From JAVDCA01 sp035293985 (GTDB taxonomy: Bacteria > Pseudomonadota > Alphaproteobacteria > Rhizobiales > Xanthobacteraceae): a DNA stretch of 50,814 bases. Below the pieces are notes generated by a model that was not told the DNA's origin, ran no database searches, and saw only the letters and a program-made list of their open reading frames with translations. Shown here one piece after another: positions 43,427 through 50,814 of the stretch (within the stretch, counting starts at the first letter, position 1; each line of letters starts with the position of its first letter). The DNA lies in contig DATGLS010000022.1 in assembly GCA_035293985.1 (NCBI GenBank), positions 1 to 50,814 on the forward strand. The letters are read 5' to 3'. The translations under genes and the position numbers were made by a program.

Positions 43427-43546
43427 GCGTCCCCCTCGCGTCCCCTTGGTCTCCGCCTTGCGGCCCCCTTTGCGTCCCGTCGCGTCCCTTTGCGTGGTGC
43501 TCAGCAGCGCGCATCGTGGTTGGGGCGCAACAGGGGGGCGTCAGCC

Positions 43547-44722
43547 TCAGTGATGCCCATGCTTGTGGCCGTTGCCGTTGTTGGCCTGGTTGCCGTTGGC
43601 ATTCACGTTGCCCTGGCCATTGCCGCTGCCCTGACCATCACCGTTGCCGTTGCCCTGGCCGTTGGCATTGCCGTTGCCGTTGCCATTGCCGCCGGCACTG
43701 GCGGCGCCGCCCGCATTGCCGTTGCCCGCGCCGAAGCCCGTGCCTACGCCGTTGCCGCTGCCGTTGTTGCCCTGGTTGTAGGCCTTGGCGACGCCGTTTC
43801 CGGGAATTGCGTCGCCGCTGCTCCAGTAGGTCGACTGCAAGGATGATTGCTTGGACCCGTGGACGCTCGCCGTGTCATTGCCGCGCGCGAGCCCGCTGGT
43901 GACGCGATGGATGTCGAGCCGCCATTCGCCGAGCGGCGCGCCGATGTGGAGCGGGCCGCCTTGCTGCAGGTGCGCCGAGTGGGTGCCGGGCCCATTGCCG
44001 AGCGGGGCGCCGTGCGGGCCCACTGCGTGCACGTGATGCTCACCCGGGGCCTCAGCCGGCGCCCGCAACCCGTTGCGCGGGACCGTGAGCGGCGCAACCG
44101 GGGAGGGGTGGGGCGTCCCGTGCTGGATCGGCGCCAGCACGCCGGCGCCGCTCAGCGACAGGCCGCCATTTCCCTGCGCCGAAACCGTCGCGCTCTGGCC
44201 GGGCGCGACGAGGGCGACGTCGCCGGTCTTGAAATCGGATACCTCGACCGACCCGCCGAAAACCTGCACGCTCGCATTGGTTTTGTTCACCGTGACGGTG
44301 AATTGCGTGCCTTTGACCGCCGCGACCAGGTAGGGCGTCTCGACCTCGAAGCTGCGCACATTGCGCTTGTCCACTTGCAGCCGGATCGAGCCCGCCTGCT
44401 GCTGGATCGTGGTCGAGGCGGCATCCTTCTGGGTTGCCGGAATGGTCAGCGCCGAGTTGGGCGCGATCAGGATCGTCTCGCTGCCGCGCTCGAGCAGGAC
44501 GCGGCCGTTATTGCCGGTGCGGATCGAATCGCCCGGCTCGAGCTGCGCTTGGTCGCTGAGCGACGCCGGCTGCACGCCGGCGCTCACGACCCACACGCTG
44601 CCCGATGTCTTGCTGACGTGCCAGGCGGCACCATCCTGGGCTCGAGCGGACCCCGCGGCGCACAGCGCGGCGAGCGCCGGCAAGCCGAACAAAATTCTCG
44701 ACAGTCTCACGCGGAACATCAT
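43547..44722 (-). CDS. FecR-domain exported protein with Asn/Gly-rich tail
   Basis: This 391-aa protein has a signal peptide (MMFRVRLSRILFGLPALAAL, cut near ARAQ), a FecR-like beta domain (about 40-195, SVWVVSAG, LEPGDSIRTGNNGRVLLE, VETPYLVAAVKGTQFTVTV) and a His/Pro linker. The final ~100 residues are nearly all Gly, Asn, Ala and Gln (NGNGNGNANGQGNGNGDG), ending HKHGHH. It is not a TonB-type sigma regulator in context: no sigma factor or receptor is near. It is divergent from the TpsB gene, so it may be a secreted or surface protein linked to that pore. ATG 44722 or 44719 is possible. Confidence 0.82.
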   Translation of the reverse strand: MMFRVRLSRILFGLPALAALCAAGSARAQDGAAWHVSKTSGSVWVVSAGVQPASLSDQAQLEPGDSIRTGNNGRVLLERGSETILIAPNSALTIPATQKDAASTTIQQQAGSIRLQVDKRNVRSFEVETPYLVAAVKGTQFTVTVNKTNASVQVFGGSVEVSDFKTGDVALVAPGQSATVSAQGNGGLSLSGAGVLAPIQHGTPHPSPVAPLTVPRNGLRAPAEAPGEHHVHAVGPHGAPLGNGPGTHSAHLQQGGPLHIGAPLGEWRLDIHRVTSGLARGNDTASVHGSKQSSLQSTYWSSGDAIPGNGVAKAYNQGNNGSGNGVGTGFGAGNGNAGGAASAGGNGNGNGNANGQGNGNGDGQGSGNGQGNVNANGNQANNGNGHKHGHH

Positions 44723-44884
44723 GGCCCCCGTTACCTTGGGTCAAGGTGACTGCAGATAATTCGCGACCGCTCATGTTGCCCACAAAGTATTTAAATAATC
44801 GGCGCCGCAATTCGATTGCCGGCAACTGTCGCAATAGCATTTCATTAACCATAACGATCCACCATCGCGACCGTGACAATCGCG
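44723..44884. promoter_or_regulatory. AT-rich divergent promoter region, fecR-like / tpsB
   Basis: The 162-bp gap is clearly AT-rich for this genome (ATTTAAATAATC near 44790, TTTCATTAACCATAACG near 44840). It must hold the promoters of both divergent genes. Individual boxes cannot be assigned with confidence. Confidence 0.45.
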
Positions 44885-46681
44885 ATGTTCTATACGCAGC
44901 GTGCGGTTGATGGACGAGGTAACGGGGTCTCTGGTTGCGCGAAACGCCGGTCCAGGGCCGGCATTCGCGCCGCAATTCATGGGCGCACGATCGCGCTTCT
45001 TCTCGTAGCCGCGACCCCCGGTTTTGCCCAGCAATCCTCCCACGCTCCGCAGACCGATCTCGGCCGGACCGAGAGGCGCTTCGACGCGCTCGAAAGCGAG
45101 CGGGAGCGCATCAAGAACCGGTCGGTCCCGCTGCCGCGCCTCGCCGCCCCGAGCACGCCGGTGGCGGACACCCGGCCGTTGTTTCGGCTCGCCAGCGTGG
45201 TCGTCGACGGGAGCACCCTGTTGCCTCCGGACCTGGTCGCGGCGGCCTATCGCGCCTACCTGGGCAAGACCGTCTCCCAGGCTGATCTCGCCGCCATCTC
45301 GCGCGCGATCAGCGATCGCTATCGCGAGGCCGGCTATCATCTCACGCGCGCGATCGTGCCGCCGCAGGACATCCAGGGCGGGCGCATCCACATCAAGGTG
45401 ATCGAGGGCCGCGTCACCGATATCGTGATCAAGGGCGAGCGCGCGGCGGTTTTCGGGATACGCAAGGTGCTCGATCCGATCGTCCACGAGGGGGTGTCGC
45501 GCCACGCAACCCTCGAGCGCCAGCTGCTGCTGGTCAACGACCTTCCGGGCGTGAAGATCGCCGATACGTCGATCGAGGAGATCGGGACCGGCAGCGGCCG
45601 GTTCCGCCTCACGGTCTTCGTGGAAAGCTGGCGCAACTACACCGCGGTGAGCCTCGACGATCGCGGCACCGCCGCGATCGGGCCGCTGCAATCGTTCTTC
45701 TCGTCGAGCTTCAATTCCTACCTGGTCAGCGGCGACACGTTCGGCGTCAACGTGTCGACCACCCCGAGCAAGCCCGACGAGCTCGCGTTCGGCCGGGTTT
45801 TCTACAATGCGCCGGTCGGCATCGACGGCGCGCGCGTCGGGTTCATCGCGTCATACGGGCTCGATCGGCCGGGCGACGAGCGCGCCGCGATCGGCACCAA
45901 CGACCAGTCGCAGACCTATGAGCTGCGCGGCAGCGTCGTTCCGATCCGCACCCGCGATGCCTCGCTGTGGCTCACCGGTGCGGTCGGGGCCGGCGAGTTC
46001 GACGAATGGACCACGTTCGGGACGAACTACCACGACCACATCCGCACCGTCAGCGTGACGGCCGACTACCAGATGCATGACTGGCTCAACGGCTGGAACT
46101 ACTGGACCGTCGGGGCGCGGCAGGGCTTGCCCATTCTCGGCGCCTCGCAGCGAGGCGATCCGTTCCTCTCACGCGACGACGGCTCCGGCACGTTCTCCAA
46201 GCTCAACATCTATTACACGCGCTATCAGCCGCTCTCCGACATCTGGTCGGTCAAGATGTCGTTTGCCGGCCAGCTCGTGTCGAGCCCGCTGCTCGCCGCG
46301 GAGGAGTTCTACCTCGGCTCGGCGTTCGGCCGCGGGTGGTGGGGCGAGGAGACCGGCGGCGACAACGGCGTCGGCGGCTCGGTCGAGCTGCGCTTCGACC
46401 AGAAGCTCAACAACTCGTTCCTCAAGGGATACCAGCTCTACGGCTACATCGACCATACCAACGCGTGGAATTTCCACAGCGGTGGCGACGTGCTGTCGCT
46501 GACGCTGACCGGCGTCGGCGCGCGCTTCTATCTGCCGTACGACTTGCAGACCGGCGTCGAGGTGGGGGTACCGCTGGAATATCACATTCCGGACGAGCAG
46601 ACGCGGGATGTGCGGGCGTTCTTTTATGTGTCGAAGGCGTTCAAGTTCTGCCCGGGCAGCACGCAGATGCGGTGCTCGTGA
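44885..46681 (+). CDS. TpsB two-partner secretion translocator (FhaC/ShlB/HecB)
   Basis: This ~598-aa outer-membrane protein has signal-like RTIALLLVAATPGFAQQ preceded by a long basic leader, then a Gln/Arg-rich stretch. POTRA_2 covers about residues 95-185 (RLASVVVDGSTLLPPDLV, YREAGYHLTRAIVPPQDI, IHIKVIEGRVTDIVI). The rest is a beta-barrel (FSKLNIYYTRYQPL, EEFYLGSAFGRGWW, GSVELRFDQKLN) ending near VSKAF plus a short Cys-containing tail. TpsB proteins export one large TpsA partner; none is found in the window. The start is uncertain: ATG 44885 and GTG 44873 are in frame and neither has a good ribosome-binding site. Confidence 0.87.
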   Translation: MFYTQRAVDGRGNGVSGCAKRRSRAGIRAAIHGRTIALLLVAATPGFAQQSSHAPQTDLGRTERRFDALESERERIKNRSVPLPRLAAPSTPVADTRPLFRLASVVVDGSTLLPPDLVAAAYRAYLGKTVSQADLAAISRAISDRYREAGYHLTRAIVPPQDIQGGRIHIKVIEGRVTDIVIKGERAAVFGIRKVLDPIVHEGVSRHATLERQLLLVNDLPGVKIADTSIEEIGTGSGRFRLTVFVESWRNYTAVSLDDRGTAAIGPLQSFFSSSFNSYLVSGDTFGVNVSTTPSKPDELAFGRVFYNAPVGIDGARVGFIASYGLDRPGDERAAIGTNDQSQTYELRGSVVPIRTRDASLWLTGAVGAGEFDEWTTFGTNYHDHIRTVSVTADYQMHDWLNGWNYWTVGARQGLPILGASQRGDPFLSRDDGSGTFSKLNIYYTRYQPLSDIWSVKMSFAGQLVSSPLLAAEEFYLGSAFGRGWWGEETGGDNGVGGSVELRFDQKLNNSFLKGYQLYGYIDHTNAWNFHSGGDVLSLTLTGVGARFYLPYDLQTGVEVGVPLEYHIPDEQTRDVRAFFYVSKAFKFCPGSTQMRCS

Positions 46682-47045
46682 GCGGACATTGGGTTGGCTG
46701 GAGGCTCAAGTTGTGTTCGCGCCACCCGCGGTAGCCCGCAGGACCTCATGATCATCCACTCGGTGGCGAGGCCGCTCGGATGCGCTGAGGGGACAGGATT
46801 CAGTCCCAAAAGCGCCCACCCTTAGCCGGGCGTACGAAGCTTGCGGGCTCGGGTTCATTCCCCCGCGGCTGCCAGGCTCATCCCCTTCCGTGCGGTCAGG
46901 CGCGCTTGGCCCTCCGATCCGCAGGTTGTGCGGCGGCGGCGGCCGAACCGGACAGCCGGCTGCGCGTTGAAGAGGGGCCGCTGATTCATGGGCATGGCGT
47001 CCACGGGCCGAGGAAAGCAGCCCGACGGTGGCGATAAGGGTTCGG
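46682..47045. other. 364-bp intergenic region
   Basis: No gene, tRNA or strong hairpin was seen. It presumably holds the promoter of the ROK-family gene at 47046. Confidence 0.4.
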
Positions 47046-48116
47046 ATGACTGACCTTGCGATTCACAAGACCGGCATTGCCGCCCACGGCGCGGCGCGCC
47101 TTCCTTCGGTGGAGGTCGACAGCTTCAATATCGAGCTCAAGGACGACAAGGGTTTTCTCGGCGACCGCGCCAGCAAGTCGGCGTTCCAGGAGATTCTCGA
47201 CAAATGGCGCAAGCTGCTGCGCAAGTCCGGCGAAGACCCGTTCGGCGAGGAGCCTTCCGAAAGCATCGGAAAAAAGGCGCTCGATGCGGTGCTGGTCGGC
47301 GAAGATACCGAGGCGTCCGCGCTCGTGCACAGCGCGATCGAGGATTTTGCGCAGGAGCTTGCCTATGTCACGCGCCGCTTTCTCGACTGCAAAGCCTGGG
47401 AGAAAACCGAGCGCGTCGTGGTCGGCGGCGGCTTTCGCGACAGCCGCCTGGGCGAGCTCGCCATCGCGCGCACGGAGATCATCCTGAAGTCCGAGGGCTT
47501 CAAGATCGAGATAATGCCGATCCGCCATCACCCCGACGAAGCCGGACTGATCGGCGCCTTGCATCTCGCGCCCTCGTGGATCTTCGAAGGGCACGACTCC
47601 ATTCTTGCGATCGATATCGGCGGCACCAATATCCGCTGCGGCGTCGTCGAGACCCGGCGCAAGAAGGCGTCGGACCTTGCCAAGGCGAGCGTCTGGAAGT
47701 CCGACCTCTGGCGCCACGCCGACGACGAGCCCAGTCGCGACCAGTCGGTCAAGCGCCTGGTCAAGATGCTGAAAGAATTGATCGGGAAGGCGGACGACGA
47801 CGGGCTCAAGCTCGCGCCTTTCATCGGGGTCGCCTGTCCCGGCGTCATCCGCCATGACGGCTCGATCGAGAAGGGCGCGCAGAACCTGCCCGGGAACTGG
47901 GAGAGCAGCAAGTTCAATCTACCCGCGAGCCTCGTCGAGTCCATCCCGCGGATCGGCGACCACGATACGGCGGTCATCATGCACAATGACGGGGTGGTGC
48001 AGGGCCTCTCGGAGGTGCCCTTCATGCAGGACGTCAAGCGCTGGGGCGTGCTGACGATCGGAACGGGCCTCGGCAATGCTCGTTTTACCAATCGCGGCGG
48101 AAAGGGCGAGGGCTGA
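47046..48116 (+). CDS. ROK-family sugar-kinase-like protein with swapped halves
   Basis: This 356-aa protein has ROK motifs in circularly permuted order. Residues 1-178 look like the usual C-terminal lobe: GFLGDRAS, VVGGGFRDS with GGG at 127-129, and AGLIGALHLA at 166-175. Residues 185-356 look like the usual N-terminal lobe: ILAIDIGGTN with Asp190 (phosphate loop), IGVACPGVI, NLPGNW, the catalytic-type Asp315 in HNDG, and GTGLG at 339-343, where a normal ROK protein would be only about half way. The zinc motif CxCGxxGC is absent. All expected ATP and sugar motifs are present, so kinase activity is plausible. ATG 47046 is chosen with AAGGG about 8 nt upstream. Confidence 0.75.
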   Translation: MTDLAIHKTGIAAHGAARLPSVEVDSFNIELKDDKGFLGDRASKSAFQEILDKWRKLLRKSGEDPFGEEPSESIGKKALDAVLVGEDTEASALVHSAIEDFAQELAYVTRRFLDCKAWEKTERVVVGGGFRDSRLGELAIARTEIILKSEGFKIEIMPIRHHPDEAGLIGALHLAPSWIFEGHDSILAIDIGGTNIRCGVVETRRKKASDLAKASVWKSDLWRHADDEPSRDQSVKRLVKMLKELIGKADDDGLKLAPFIGVACPGVIRHDGSIEKGAQNLPGNWESSKFNLPASLVESIPRIGDHDTAVIMHNDGVVQGLSEVPFMQDVKRWGVLTIGTGLGNARFTNRGGKGEG

Positions 48117-48127
48117 TCCGCCTTTTG
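48096..48127 (+). terminator. Possible terminator at end of ROK gene
   Basis: GGCGGA (48096-48101) and TCCGCC (48117-48122) form a 6-bp stem overlapping the stop codon and followed by TTTTG. Confidence 0.35.
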
Positions 48128-48208
48128 TCCTTGTGCCGACCTGGAAGACCGGAAGGAAATCCGTCCTGGGGATCGACGTAAGATTTCACTCCTCGCGCGG
48201 CGCTGCCG

Positions 48209-48406
48209 TCACTTTTCGCCCTGGGGATACGCCGGCGGATCGCTGGCGGGAAAGGACTCATCGCTCGCTTCGTCCACGATGTCCCAGGCCGACGGGGGCG
48301 AGCGCATTTCCTCGCGGCCTGACGGGCGCAAGCTTCCGCCCCGCGTGCGGCTCATGGGGGGCGGCCTCTGGTCGCCTTTCTTCTTCGTCGTCCGAGGCCT
48401 GCTCAT
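48209..48406 (-). CDS. Small protein with acidic ASDESFPASDPPA tail motif
   Basis: This 65-aa protein has a basic N-terminal half (SRPRTTKKKGDQRPP) and an acidic C-terminal motif DIVDEASDESFPASDPPAYP, recurrent in small uncharacterised proteins of alphaproteobacteria. GGAGGG lies about 7 nt before the ATG. The start overlaps the stop of the MBL gene as ATGA (48403-48406), so it is translationally coupled to the hydrolase. No hydrophobic segment is present. Likely cytoplasmic; function unknown. Confidence 0.7.
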   Translation of the reverse strand: MSRPRTTKKKGDQRPPPMSRTRGGSLRPSGREEMRSPPSAWDIVDEASDESFPASDPPAYPQGEK

Positions 48407-49284
48407 GACGAGCCCTCCGTTTGCGGGCGCCCGACATAGCGGCCGCGCCGAGGCACCGCGATGGCCATGAAGTCGCGGGCGAGCCGGTCGAGCGCTTCGC
48501 GCATCTTCGGCCCGCGCACCGGACGGCCATGTCCCGTGATCGCGACCTCGGGCCGCAGATCGGCCAGCAGGCGGACGGAGCGCGCGGCCGCGGCCCAATC
48601 GGGTGTGAAGTACTGGGGCGGCCCGTGCATCTCGAGCCCTTGCGTCAGAACCGCGTAGGCGGACTCCTGCCGGGTGGTGACGAAGGCATCGCCCGCCACC
48701 AAGGCGCGGTCGGCGGCACGCCACAGCGAGACATGACCGGGCGCATGACCGGGCGTGTGGATCCACGACCAGCCGGGCATCTCCGGGACCGTGCCGTCAC
48801 GCGGCAGCTCGCGTAGCCGCGGGCGCACGTTGATGGGCCCGCGCGGATAAAGCGCCGCGCCCCACGCCATCAGGCCGCCGCCCACGGCCGGATCGGCCGG
48901 CGGATAGGGGCTGGTGCCGTTTAGATAGGGGTGCTCGGCGCGATGCGCGTAGATCGGCACGTCCCATTGCTGCGCCAGCGGGCCGAGCTCGCCGACATGA
49001 TCGAAGTGCCCGTGGGTGAGCACGATCGCGCTCGGGCGCGCGCCGCGGCCGAAGCGACGCGCGGCGGCGCCGACGATGAGATGCCGCGTGCCGACGAGGC
49101 CGGCATCGATCAGCACCCAGCCGCGATCGCCCGCACGGGGCGGCCCGTAGAACGCGACGTTGACGATGGCCAGCCGCTTGCAGGCGAGGTCGGGGCTGAC
49201 CTCCATGACGCCGTCGTTGCGCATCGCGTCGCGCCGCGGATCGTCGGCCCGCGCCGCTTGCGGCAGCTCGATCTGACCGGTCAT
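48403..49284 (-). CDS. MBL-fold metallo-hydrolase
   Basis: This 293-aa protein has a metallo-beta-lactamase fold. Metal ligands seen in order: LTHGHFDHVG (HxHxDH), HTPGHAPGH, VAGDAF and ITGHGRP. This is the two-metal core of glyoxalase II/lactonase/quorum-quenching type hydrolases; no substrate-specific motif was recognised. The N-terminal ~25 residues may not be translated, since Met21 and Met27 are alternatives and no strong ribosome-binding site precedes any of them. It sits between the DUF892 gene (18 bp upstream) and the small acidic-tail protein (4-bp overlap), so the three likely form an operon. Confidence 0.85.
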   Translation of the reverse strand: MTGQIELPQAARADDPRRDAMRNDGVMEVSPDLACKRLAIVNVAFYGPPRAGDRGWVLIDAGLVGTRHLIVGAAARRFGRGARPSAIVLTHGHFDHVGELGPLAQQWDVPIYAHRAEHPYLNGTSPYPPADPAVGGGLMAWGAALYPRGPINVRPRLRELPRDGTVPEMPGWSWIHTPGHAPGHVSLWRAADRALVAGDAFVTTRQESAYAVLTQGLEMHGPPQYFTPDWAAAARSVRLLADLRPEVAITGHGRPVRGPKMREALDRLARDFMAIAVPRRGRYVGRPQTEGSS

Positions 49285-49302
49285 CGCCGCGTCACGGCGG
49301 CG

Positions 49303-49806
49303 TCAGGCCGCTTGTCGTTCCTGCTTCGCCAGAAAGCTCAGCGTGACGTCGGCGACGTGGTCGTCGATCCACTGCGCCATCTTTTCTTCCTCCGCGAGCG
49401 ACTGCTGCAAGGGCGCTTTCGCCTCGATTGCGCTCGCGCGATCGGCGAGCGCGAGCAGGGATTTGTAGGCGGCGATCTCGTAGTGCTCGAACGCATTGTT
49501 GGCGAAGGTGTTCTTGAGGATTTCGTCGCTCGCCACCGCATGGCCCATCGCGACCATGTTGGCGGCAAACGATTGCGCCGTATCCTTGATGCCGGAGGCG
49601 CTTTCTCCGAGCGCATCGAGGCATCGATCGAGACGTCCGATCTGCGTGTTGGTCTCGTCGAGGTGCTGGCGCACGCGCTGCTGGACGTCGGGATAATCGC
49701 CCAGCCGCTCGGATTGTCGTTCCATCAGCTCGCGGGCTTGCACCTCCATTGCGTGCGCGTTGCGCAGTCCGACCACGAAAAGGTCGCGGGCTTTGTCGCT
49801 CGCCAT
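49303..49806 (-). CDS. DUF892 (YciE/YciF-like) ferritin-like protein
   Basis: This 167-aa four-helix-bundle protein is of the YciF type. The start DLFVVGLRNAHAMEVQARE and the paired acidic/His motifs NAFEHYEIAAYKSLL and EEEKMAQWIDDHV supply likely di-metal ligands. Homologues are stress-induced and thought to bind iron. GGAGG lies 6 nt before ATG 49806 (a second ATG at 49809 is too close). It precedes the MBL gene on the same strand. Confidence 0.87.
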   Translation of the reverse strand: MASDKARDLFVVGLRNAHAMEVQARELMERQSERLGDYPDVQQRVRQHLDETNTQIGRLDRCLDALGESASGIKDTAQSFAANMVAMGHAVASDEILKNTFANNAFEHYEIAAYKSLLALADRASAIEAKAPLQQSLAEEEKMAQWIDDHVADVTLSFLAKQERQAA

Positions 49807-49933
49807 CATTCGCCTCCAGTTCTCATTCCATTTCTGATTGGGCTCGGGATTCGTGGCGCCAACCCGGAGGCGCTTCGTTCGTTCCGTCGCCTCTGCGACA
49901 CGCCGCGGCCGCCGCCGGTCCGGCGCGCGATCA

Positions 49934-50491
49934 TCAGCGCTCGATGCTGCCGGTGCGGCGGATCTTCTTCTGCAGCAGCAGCACGCCGTACAAGAGCGCT
50001 TCCGCGGTCGGGGGACACCCCGGGACGTAGATGTCGACCGGAATGAGGCGGTCGCACCCGCGCACGACCGAATATGAATAGTGGTAGTAGCCGCCGCCGT
50101 TGGCGCAGGAGCCCATCGAGATGACGTATTTCGGCTCCGCCATCTGGTCGTACAGCCTGCGCAGCGCGGGGGCCATCTTGTTGCACACCGTACCGGACAC
50201 GATCATCACGTCCGCCTGGCGTGGGCTGGCGCGCGGCGCAAAGCCGAACCGTTCCGCATCGTAACGCGGCATGGCCATGTGCATCATCTCGATCGCGCAG
50301 CAGGCGAGCCCGAACGTCAGCCACATCAGCGAGCCGGAGCGTGCCCAGGTGATGAGACTGTCCGCGGTGGTGATGAGAGCGCCGTGATCCGCAAGCTGAC
50401 GGTCGAGAATACCGAACGCCGAGTCGGCCCGCGTACGATCGAGGTCCGCGTCGCCGAACACGGGCTCGCGCATGAATGGTCGTAATTGCAT
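49934..50491 (-). CDS. nuoB-like: NADH-quinone oxidoreductase subunit B-like, orphan copy
   Basis: This 185-aa protein has the four Cys of the N2 [4Fe-4S] cluster (numbered from GTG 50494): Cys65-Cys66 (FGLACCAIEMM), Cys130 (SMGSCANGGG) and Cys160 (VPGCPP). The N-terminus is longer than usual (MQLRPFMREPVFGDADLDR). Complex I nuoB normally sits between nuoA and nuoC. Here neither is adjacent, with no nuoA-like sequence upstream and a DUF892 gene downstream. It may therefore be a second copy. Its [4Fe-4S] motif is intact. Confidence 0.85.
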   Translation of the reverse strand: MQLRPFMREPVFGDADLDRTRADSAFGILDRQLADHGALITTADSLITWARSGSLMWLTFGLACCAIEMMHMAMPRYDAERFGFAPRASPRQADVMIVSGTVCNKMAPALRRLYDQMAEPKYVISMGSCANGGGYYHYSYSVVRGCDRLIPVDIYVPGCPPTAEALLYGVLLLQKKIRRTGSIER

Positions 50492-50687
50492 CACGGCTCG
50501 TGAGCTGGATTGTCCGACGGCAACGCCTGGCCGCGCGTGCAGTTCGCCTGCCGCCTTCGCTCTTGGTTGCCGGGAAATAGGTGCGACGCGACGCCGGAGC
50601 GGCCCTCGCGGTACCGCGTTCTAACTCTCAGTCGCCGCGCTCAGGTTGAGGCCACATCGTGGCGAAGGAAAGAGCCTAATACGAAAC

Positions 50688-50813
50688 CTAGGTGGTTCGG
50701 GCAGCGATTGGTTTGATATCTACGGCATATCCGAGGTTCTCGAGGCGCCGGACGAGGCGCTGGGTATGGGTGATCTTAGAGCGGCGCTGGAAGTGGTCGG
50801 CACCGAGATCGTG
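50688..50813 (-). CDS. 3' end of a transposase-like gene (partial)
   Basis: The last 41 codons before TAG 50690-50688 read HDLGADHFQRRSKITHTQRL, then RLENLGYAVDIKPIAA. This resembles the C-terminal tail shared by several IS transposases (LGPDHFDRR...LVRRLE.LG). The gene runs off the right edge, so whether it is intact is unknown and the IS family is not assigned. The 197 bp between it and nuoB hold a CGCGGTACCGCG palindrome (50607-50618) and no gene. Confidence 0.55.
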   Translation of the reverse strand, partial: HDLGADHFQRRSKITHTQRLVRRLENLGYAVDIKPIAARTT

Positions 50814-50814
50814 A

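Noticed and set aside
46791..46808. GGGAC...GTCCC short inverted repeat as a terminator of tpsB
   Set aside because: The stem is only 5 bp, lies over 100 bp after the stop codon, and has no T tract.
46682..47045. Searched for a TpsA partner after the TpsB gene
   Set aside because: The gap has no long frame, and the next gene is the unrelated ROK-like protein.

Overview
Likely organism. The DNA is GC-rich throughout. The gene content fits an alphaproteobacterium of the Hyphomicrobiales (Bradyrhizobium / Rhodopseudomonas / Xanthobacteraceae type). Pointers are three orphan Bug/TctC solute receptors, a BA14K-type protein, an AapJ-type receptor, a polyhistidine secreted protein, type I secreted giant adhesins, and palindromic repeats of the ATGGCCGGG...CCCGGCCAT kind between convergent genes. 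This is inference from gene families. No rRNA or tRNA gene was seen to confirm it.

Layout. (1) 1-21294: two giant T1SS-143/VCBS/RTX repeat proteins (at least 3006 aa, open at the left edge, and 3361 aa) flank an L,D-transpeptidase and an AapJ-like amino-acid receptor. (2) 21575-25827: a three-gene unit of a SulP-STAS transporter, a soluble HATPase-STAS fusion, and an NCS2-fold permease with a degenerate HATPase-like tail. It looks like a partner-switching module built on two membrane carriers. (3) 26024-40565: small secreted proteins and a catabolic/uptake region with an amidohydrolase-type decarboxylase, a methyltransferase, a Liv receptor and two permeases without ATPases, three Bug receptors, a Gfo/Idh/MocA oxidoreductase, an MHS-type symporter and an extradiol-type dioxygenase. 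(4) 40658-46681: a CHASE2-PAS-GGDEF-EAL c-di-GMP enzyme and a FecR-domain protein, divergent from a TpsB (FhaC/ShlB) outer-membrane translocator that has no TpsA here. (5) 47046-50814: a ROK-family protein whose two halves appear in swapped order, then a minus-strand group (orphan NuoB, DUF892 ferritin-like protein, MBL hydrolase, tiny acidic-tail protein). The right edge carries the end of a transposase-like gene.

How the parts may work together. The surface layer is served by the adhesins, a cell-wall crosslinking enzyme, a TpsB pore and a c-di-GMP enzyme, which suggests control of attachment. No type I secretion apparatus (ABC, MFP, TolC) lies in the window. The central region looks like uptake and partial breakdown of aromatic or other organic acids, but its substrate cannot be read from sequence.

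Most notable: the apparent circular permutation of the ROK protein (47046-48116), the carrier-linked STAS/HATPase module (21575-25827) with a G11 tract as ribosome-binding site, and jelly-roll modules nested inside adhesin repeats. Domain calls and alignments were made by eye.
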